Shown in pieces: positions 58,266 to 64,000 of a stretch of 64,000 nt of DNA (position 1 is its first letter; every line of letters begins with the position of its first letter). Source of the stretch: Halocafeteria seosinensis. Its lineage: Eukaryota > Sar > Bigyra > Bicosoecida. A program made the translations under genes and the position numbers. Under the pieces are notes generated by a model. The model ran no database searches. It was not told the origin of the DNA and saw only the letters and a list, made by a program, of their open reading frames with translations. The stretch lies in the NCBI GenBank assembly GCA_001687465.1, contig LVLI01000172.1, positions 248,001 to 312,000 of the forward strand, written 5' to 3'.

Positions 58266-60719
58266 ATGGCTTCCACTTCACCTCTATTATTTCGCTTAGA
58301 CATTGGGATTTCAGAGAATCAGCGTGAAATTCTAGATGTATACTCGGGGATTGATCCGCACGATGCGGCGCACCGATTTGCCGTCGCGCATGGCTTATCG
58401 GAGGATATTGAGTCGAAACTTGCCACCATGATTCACGAGCGTTTACGGCTTCATTATGCTGAAAAAGGACGAAGCGACTTTTCACCGGCGAGTAGCGCTT
58501 CTCAGAAAAGTAGCAGTCGTGGTCCGAAGGCGAATTTGGAACGCTCGAATGATTCAGGAAACAGCAGAGCTGACCAACGGGCGACAAGTGCACGGTCTGC
58601 CAACACACCAGATCACGTTGAAGAGAGTGATGACCGTCAAGAGTACACAGAACAACAGTTGAACGGAAGCGCAACAACGATGGAAAGTTTCCACCGTCAC
58701 GATTCGTTCGAAGACGATAGCAGCCGCTCTACTGCACGAAGATTGTCCCTTTCGAGTAATGTGGTGGGCGAAGCTGTCCCCGAAACTTCGTTCCAGTCGC
58801 ACAATCTGGAGACGCCTTCCATGGGTACTGCACATCCGGAAATTGTGGAAGAGGAAAAAATAGAGAAGAAACAAGTCCCATTCGCTGCAGGATCAGACTC
58901 TGCTAGGACAGTCCAGGAACCAATCGCTGGCGAGGAAGAAGATACTGAGTCTATGAAAGCAATCTTAGACCTTAGTGGCAAAAACCTGACTGACTGTAGG
59001 CTCCTCCCGTTGCTAAAAGAGTTTCTAGAAGAATGCTATTCTATGGTTTCTCTCGAAAGGAACAAATTGTCGCTGTTTCCTCCCGGAATCGATTCTCAGG
59101 GTTCCGAGAGCGATATTTGTTTGAGGACTCCTTTAGCGAACAAATTACAGATGCTTAATATGTCGCGCAATTCACTCCGAGGGATATCTTTGGAGGCATT
59201 TCCCTCTTTAAAGACGCTCTATCTCAACCACAACAGTTTAAGCGACTTATCCGGATTACACGTGTGCAGCAATTTATCTCATTTGTTTCTAGCCCATAAC
59301 GACCTGGAAGAGGTCTTCGGCTTGGAGGAATTGATGAATTTGAAGGTGCTAGATATTAGTTACAACCATATTGAATCCGTGGATGGCATAAACTGTCTGG
59401 CGGTAAACAAGAACTTGCAAACATTGCGGATGCACGGCAACCCAATTTGCACGAGGATAACTCCTGCGAAGTACAGAGCACTTGTACTGAACAAGCTGCC
59501 TCAAGTACGTACGCTTGATGGGTTTAAAAGAGAGGAAGGAAGAGAAGACAACACTAAGGAAGAAGCGAATACCGACGAAAACGAAGAAGATTCAACCGCT
59601 GGTGTTGCCATTCTACAAACCCAGGTCAGAGACAGTGCCGACAAAGCCCCAGAAGGCAAGACCGAGCCGTTTCCTAAAGCGGGCTTTGGACAATTACCTT
59701 CGGAGCAGCAGTCGTCAACACCACAAGAATCTGCTCGTCAACTAGCCGAAACCATATTCTTTTGTACGCCATCCAACAAAACCTCCACGAATGGGTCGGC
59801 CCTAAGTGGGATAGTACCTGCGGAGCATGCTTCGAAGTACGCTGCGAAGGAACTCGCGGAGTCAATTGTAAACTCCGGTAAATATTCACGATCCAAAAGT
59901 GCAACTGGGCGTGCCACTACTCGACCGGTCTCCTTGGCCACTGAGGAAACGAATTCCTATACAGCCAAATTCAACAAAGCTAGACGACGGACTCCTTCTT
60001 TTCCCGAGTCTCAGTCGCTCGCGGGGTCACACTCATCATCTCGGCGATACAGGTCTTTATCGGCGAGTAGACAAGCTGAACAAGATCGGCTGAGAACGCG
60101 CGGTTGGTCGCCGCGGCAAGAGCGTGTACAGCGGGTCAGAGAGGAAATTGATCCTGACTTGCTTGAAAAGATGTCCAGGACCCAAAGGACAGACGCTGAG
60201 AAGAGTGGAAAATCCACCTTCACCAGAACTACGCGTTCAACAACCCGCTCCAGAGCTCCACGATTCCGTACTGAACAAAGGAGTCTGAGTCGCAGCAGGT
60301 TTTATCCAGCAGATCGCCAATCGAAGGACGAGCTGCCGGCTTTCCGCAAACCATTCGATGATCTATCGACGTCTGCCATGACGAATGAAAAATGGAAATC
60401 AATGCTTCGGAGGGATCGAGTGGGCCGCCGTAGGATCCCCAAGCATGTCGACTCAGAAAACAGAGCCCACCCTGATAGAGCACATATGTTCTCCGATTTC
60501 CAGCCGGAATTGTTCCGACGGAACCCTCCCTCAATGCATCAGAACACGGAAAATACTAGAGACAGTTCATCGCAGCCAGTACAGGATATTATTAAGGCGT
60601 TGATTGCTGGCAAGAAGGCAGCTCTCGACAAACTTCAAAGTAGACGTCCCTCTGCATCGTCAGATAACGCAACTGCCTATCGAAATTACCTTTCAAAATC
60701 GTTATCAGGTGTAGCGTAA
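58266..60719 (+). CDS. Leucine-rich repeat protein, possibly centrosomal/ciliary
   Basis: Single exon, 817 aa. Residues about 8-65 (LLFRLDIGISENQREILDVY, then DPHDAAHRFAVAHGLSEDIE) form a compact module resembling the PFU-like D(D/N)P..AA..F...H.L pattern. This is seen at the ends of various eukaryotic scaffold proteins. A charged linker follows. Residues about 233-420 hold SDS22-type LRRs: LQMLNMSRNSLRGISLEAFP, LKTLYLNHNSLSDLSGL, LSHLFLAHNDLEEVFGLEEL and LKVLDISYNHIESVDGI. They are capped by LRMHGNPICTRI and KLPQVRTLDGF, the LRR cap found in ciliary and centrosomal LRR proteins. The C-terminal half is Arg/Ser-rich and disordered. Its last 34 bases overlap the convergent nuclease gene. Location and partners are inferred from the LRR subtype only. 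Confidence 0.85.
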   Translation: MASTSPLLFRLDIGISENQREILDVYSGIDPHDAAHRFAVAHGLSEDIESKLATMIHERLRLHYAEKGRSDFSPASSASQKSSSRGPKANLERSNDSGNSRADQRATSARSANTPDHVEESDDRQEYTEQQLNGSATTMESFHRHDSFEDDSSRSTARRLSLSSNVVGEAVPETSFQSHNLETPSMGTAHPEIVEEEKIEKKQVPFAAGSDSARTVQEPIAGEEEDTESMKAILDLSGKNLTDCRLLPLLKEFLEECYSMVSLERNKLSLFPPGIDSQGSESDICLRTPLANKLQMLNMSRNSLRGISLEAFPSLKTLYLNHNSLSDLSGLHVCSNLSHLFLAHNDLEEVFGLEELMNLKVLDISYNHIESVDGINCLAVNKNLQTLRMHGNPICTRITPAKYRALVLNKLPQVRTLDGFKREEGREDNTKEEANTDENEEDSTAGVAILQTQVRDSADKAPEGKTEPFPKAGFGQLPSEQQSSTPQESARQLAETIFFCTPSNKTSTNGSALSGIVPAEHASKYAAKELAESIVNSGKYSRSKSATGRATTRPVSLATEETNSYTAKFNKARRRTPSFPESQSLAGSHSSSRRYRSLSASRQAEQDRLRTRGWSPRQERVQRVREEIDPDLLEKMSRTQRTDAEKSGKSTFTRTTRSTTRSRAPRFRTEQRSLSRSRFYPADRQSKDELPAFRKPFDDLSTSAMTNEKWKSMLRRDRVGRRRIPKHVDSENRAHPDRAHMFSDFQPELFRRNPPSMHQNTENTRDSSSQPVQDIIKALIAGKKAALDKLQSRRPSASSDNATAYRNYLSKSLSGVA

Positions 60720-62262
60720 GCATCTGTTGGAGGTGTTGCGTTTTCATGAAATCGCTGAACGATTGGAAGAAACTCATCCTGAGCAGCATCTGGTAGCTCG
60801 AAGCCCAAATGCAAGGGCGAAGTCGGGTAGTTATTGGTGCCAGAGAAAGTGCCAACCGAATCAAATACTTTCCACAGGTAGAGGCAAGCCTTGAATGCAG
60901 AGAAAGCAGTCTCGTTGTCACTGGTTCTTCTGACCTCAACAACGCCTGTTGTTTTGTCAATACGAACGACCATAGGACGAATCAATCGAGGGTCATAATG
61001 CAGTTTGTAAGAAGAATCAGTCATCTGCCGCTGGTCAATTCCCGCTTGCAGTCTTTGCTTGAGCTCTTTGACAGGTTCAGGAACTGTAACTGAGCTTGTT
61101 TCAGGAGCCGATATTGGATAAAAAGCTTCATTTTCACCACTAGAATTGTGTCTCCTAGATGCTAAACAAGCGCTCACGTGGAGTGATCGACCCATAAAGC
61201 CAGAGCTGGCAACTGCAAACGGGTTGTGATTTCGTGAGTTGAAAATACTTGCATTAGATGTAGACTGCCGCTTAGAAAGTAATGATGAAGAATCTTCCTC
61301 CATTCGTTGGGCAGCCGATGGATGGTTGCCGGATTGTCCTGCGGACAAGTAATCTTCCCTTGGCAGTCGTGACGGACTTCTTCGGGATGAGTAGCGGTGT
61401 GCTTTCGAACCGCTTCTACTCGCATTAATTCCTTCGATTTTCGGTGTAGGCGGTGACAAAAGACCTTGGTTAGCCATTTCCGCGTAAGAATACGCATACG
61501 CTGCCAGTTGTAGCCCGTAAGAGTGGTGAACCCAGTTCGAAGTCTTGAAATCAAGCACGTACAACTGTCATCATAAAAAAACAAACAAACAACTCATATT
61601 TTCAGAACTGGGTACGACAATGTACGATAAACGTTTGGCTAACTTACGTATCCCTCTGCATCGGTTGCTATGGCATCCAAGGACCCAGCATATCCGTACG
61701 CCTTACTGTAGACCGTAGTGTCCCCAGCATAGTGTAGTTTCAATCCTGAATTAGCGTGCCATTTCTGGAACCCTTCTACTACAGTGCGAATGTCATCGGT
61801 AATTGTTGGCTCTACTCCTCGAATTATCTTATCAATGGCAGCGTGTGCTCTGGTACCCAAATCCGCGCTTTGTACCTTGATATCTTCAGGTCGACTTTCG
61901 GCTTTGCTGAGTGTGTCCTCCAGCCATTCCTTCGTAAATTTCTGTACAGGAGGGGCTTTTCAGTTGCTTGTGTCAAATTGACCGGGCATGATTCGGAATT
62001 CCACTTACAGCGTCTTCCCCATGTTTTTGAAATTCATTGCGGACAACTTCCAGAGATTGTTTGACAGCCCATGGAACCAATCCTCCTTTGTCTAGCACAT
62101 TCAACACTGCGCCAAGAGCCTCCTAGTGCAAAACCAGGCACACACGGAGATAATTTAAACACCAATGACCGTACCTGAAGTGACACTCGGGTACTTTGCG
62201 CCTCCGATCTGATACAGCCGGGAACCCTTCTCAAACATGCGCTTGATAGTCGGGGACGCCAT
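60686..62262 (-). CDS. PD-(D/E)XK nuclease-like protein (MGME1/RecB-type)
   Basis: Exons on the minus strand: 62262-62175, 62106-62009, 61941-61648 and 61564-60686 (introns 68, 67 and 83 nt); about 452 aa. Motifs follow the RecB-like nuclease order: YPSVTSVLNVLDKGG near residue 24 (built across intron 1), LGTRAHAAIDKII (helix with His), YGYAGSLDAIATD (first acidic residue), LYVLDFKTS (the D-x-K pair, across intron 3) and YGLQLAAYAYSYAEM (motif IV Gln). This set is typical of MGME1, the mitochondrial DNA exonuclease, and phage/RecB nucleases. The core is complete, so it may be active. A 250-residue Ser-rich tail follows. The ATG at 62262 gives no presequence; an upstream exon supplying one (a basic frame starts at 62419) is possible but I could not splice it in frame. 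Confidence 0.82.
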
Positions 62263-62577
62263 TTCGGGGTGGCTCTCTCCTCGAAGACTGAAACTTCGCG
62301 AATGGTCTCAATGGACAAGGGCAACTACTGTGTGCTCTTGCTGTACCAAAATCCATATTCGCAACAACACGGAGAGCCATAATAAAACTTCTTCCTAAAT
62401 GAGAAGTCGACGAAAACATTGACGCCTTCGAAACCTCAATTATGGCAGTGCGTCGTCACAATCGTGTATGAATCAAGGGTTCGGAATCTTAATAATTACG
62501 CTCGTTAGAAAGACTCCGCGGTTTCCAAAGGTGCGAACGTCGTCTATCGTTGCGGATTTGTACAGCGGAAGCGCAGA
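62263..62577. promoter_or_regulatory. Divergent promoter region, nuclease and glyoxalase genes
   Basis: This 315-bp gap lies between the start codons of two divergent genes. A basic open frame on the minus strand (from 62419) overlaps it and may be a 5' exon of the nuclease. No promoter motif stands out. Confidence 0.4.
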
Positions 62578-63302
62578 ATGTCGTTGTTCCACGGGCTCGC
62601 ACGCCGAGCGACAGCTTCGTTGTTGTCTTCAGGACGGCACACACTGAGACAGAGGATACATGGTGGACCATTGAGGCCCAATGAGACTGCTTTGCCAAAT
62701 TCCGTCAGTGAGCAATTTTACTTGAAAGCAGGCAGCAGAGCATTCGTGTCGGCGGCGGTATGTGACAATGTGGAGAACATGCCGAACTGGGATACTTTAC
62801 TTCTTCTTGCCTTGTATGATGTGATTAATTGATGCAGAACTCTTCTGATCGTCCGTTTAAGATTTTGGGCGTCCAACAAATTGCGGTGGGAAGCACTGAC
62901 AAGGAAAAACTTCGCGCACTATGGGTGGACAAGCTGGGACTGACAATGGAATCCAACTATAGAAGCGAGAAGGAAAATGTCGATGAAGATATTCTCCGAA
63001 TTGGAGAAGGTCCAACGGCTGTGGAGGTAGACATCATGCAACCTATAGATCCTGAGAAGGCACCTAAGGTTCATAATCCTCCGTTGAACCATTTTGGGCT
63101 GTGGGTGGACGATTTGCCGAAAGCATACGAGTGGTTGCAGCAACAGGGTGTGCGTTTCGCTCCTGGGGGAATTAGGAAGGGTGGTGGTGGTCATGATGTT
63201 GCCTTTATTCATCCCAAAGGAAATGAGGAATACCCGCTCTCCGGCCAAGGAGTCTTGATTGAATTGGTGCAAGCTCCGGAGGAGGTCCGTCAACTGAGAT
63301 AA
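62578..63302 (+). CDS. Glyoxalase I-like VOC protein, organellar
   Basis: Exons 62578-62757 and 62838-63302 (80-nt intron) give 214 aa. The first exon encodes an Arg/Ser/Ala-rich presequence ([20 protein letters not shown]), so the protein is probably mitochondrial. The second exon is one vicinal-oxygen-chelate unit of two beta-alpha-beta-beta-beta modules: [50 protein letters not shown] and [10 protein letters not shown]. Candidate metal ligands are Gln in VQQIA, Glu in VEVD, His in NHFGL and Glu in IELVQ. This is the same Gln/Glu/His/Glu set as human glyoxalase I, although the overall sequence is closer to lactoylglutathione lyase-like relatives. Methylglyoxal-glutathione isomerisation is plausible, but other VOC reactions cannot be excluded. 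Confidence 0.87.
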
Positions 63303-64000
63303 GTTTTCACTCAACGGAACAATTTCAGTGCCACCACGGTCGATGCTCTTTACAGATGATGATGTAAATCTACATATTGCCCCGTTAATGACAAGTAACT
63401 GACATCAAGAAGTTCGTAGACTCTATGCCAGCATATTCATCTTGACCAGGCATTGTGAAATCCGCCGTCGTCGTATCCCTAGTTGGAAAGCATGATTCTA
63501 TTGCTTAATTTAGATATTGATATAAATTGCTAGCTCCACAATACTTAAGTTGCAAGTCGAGAATCGGGATTCTAGCTTCCTGACGTCCTCGAGAAGGTTA
63601 GGACTCGGCTTGAGACAGTGGCTTCCTGGATCCCCTTCTATCACTTCATATACTGCATCATGTTTGTTTGTAAAATTACCACCTACGAGTGGGGACATCT
63701 TTCCTCCCGTCCTCCCGGAGGCTGTCAGAACTTGGTTTTCCTTGCTCGATGCGGAAAAGCCGTGACCAGCTCTGCTGCGTTGAGCGGAAGGGAGTCTTTG
63801 CTACGTATACGGTTTTGTTGGCCTCTTGAGTTCCCAGTATCTATTCCATTGGTAGGAAGAATTCATACTGCAAGCAATAGGGGGCATTGATTCCTGTGGA
63901 CAAAGCAGAGGTTTTCTTAAGGAAGTGTCTGTTGCGTGTAGTATTAACCTCGTTGGACATACGACCGGCTGTAGGGGGGACGAAAGAACATGCATGTGTC
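63303..64000. other. Window end, no gene seen
   Basis: About 700 bp after the glyoxalase-like gene. Overlapping frames of 60-90 codons occur on both strands without recognisable products or a splice pattern I could support. Confidence 0.4.

Overview
This is nuclear DNA of a eukaryote with a compact genome. It holds nineteen protein-coding genes in about 60 kb. Most are single-exon or cut by short introns, usually 60-85 nt and ranging from 50 to 312 nt. Donors are mostly GTAAGT or GTACGT and acceptors end in CAG. No tRNA, rRNA, CRISPR, operon or recognisable transposon was found. Gene content (cytosolic Hsp101, 7-dehydrocholesterol reductase, a plant-type class B acid phosphatase domain, an OFD1-like LisH coiled-coil protein) fits a protist or alga. 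I cannot name the lineage.

Layout. 1-3085: no resolved gene. 3086-9549 (+): HSA/SNF2-like/SANT protein whose ATPase motifs are destroyed (EP400/Eaf1 type). 9621-11206 (-): glutaryl-CoA dehydrogenase. 11593-14711 (+): MRD1/RBM19 with five RRMs. 15021-19293 (-): a fusion of Tudor-like, helical-repeat and class B acid phosphatase parts. 19736-21851 (-): Ser-rich coiled-coil protein. 22253-25802 (+): OFD1-like protein. 25872-26480 (-): small acidic/Ser-rich protein. 26749-30228 (+): LRR plus dual-specificity phosphatase. 30331-33511 (-): Hsp101/ClpB. 34312-35625 (-): DHCR7. 36528-37725 (+): TPR protein. 38628-45096 and 45826-49791 (+): two related two-TM proteins packed with helical repeats. 50609-51940 (+): mitochondrial CxxCxxCC protein. 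52829-55484 (+): SAM domain fused to an SLC6 transporter. 55540-57911 (-): MA3-like protein. 58266-60719 (+): LRR protein. 60686-62262 (-): PD-(D/E)XK nuclease. 62578-63302 (+): glyoxalase-fold protein.

Genes mostly alternate in strand. They share short head-to-head promoter gaps (about 270-900 bp) and very short tail-to-tail gaps (55-310 bp). One convergent pair overlaps by 34 bp in coding sequence. There are no operons, and neighbours need not share a pathway. Several genes nevertheless look cytoskeletal or centrosomal by type: the OFD1-like protein, the coiled-coil protein, the LRR protein and the repeat pair.

The most novel items are four. First is the repeat pair at 38.6-49.8 kb: about 26 copies of a 37-residue HKAQVYG repeat in one member, and a higher-order 279-bp array in the other. 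Second is the acid phosphatase fusion with its 13-nt micro-exon. Third is the dead-ATPase EP400/Eaf1 intermediate. Fourth is the SAM-SLC6 fusion. All gene models come from reading frames and splice-site consensus by eye; none is supported by transcripts.
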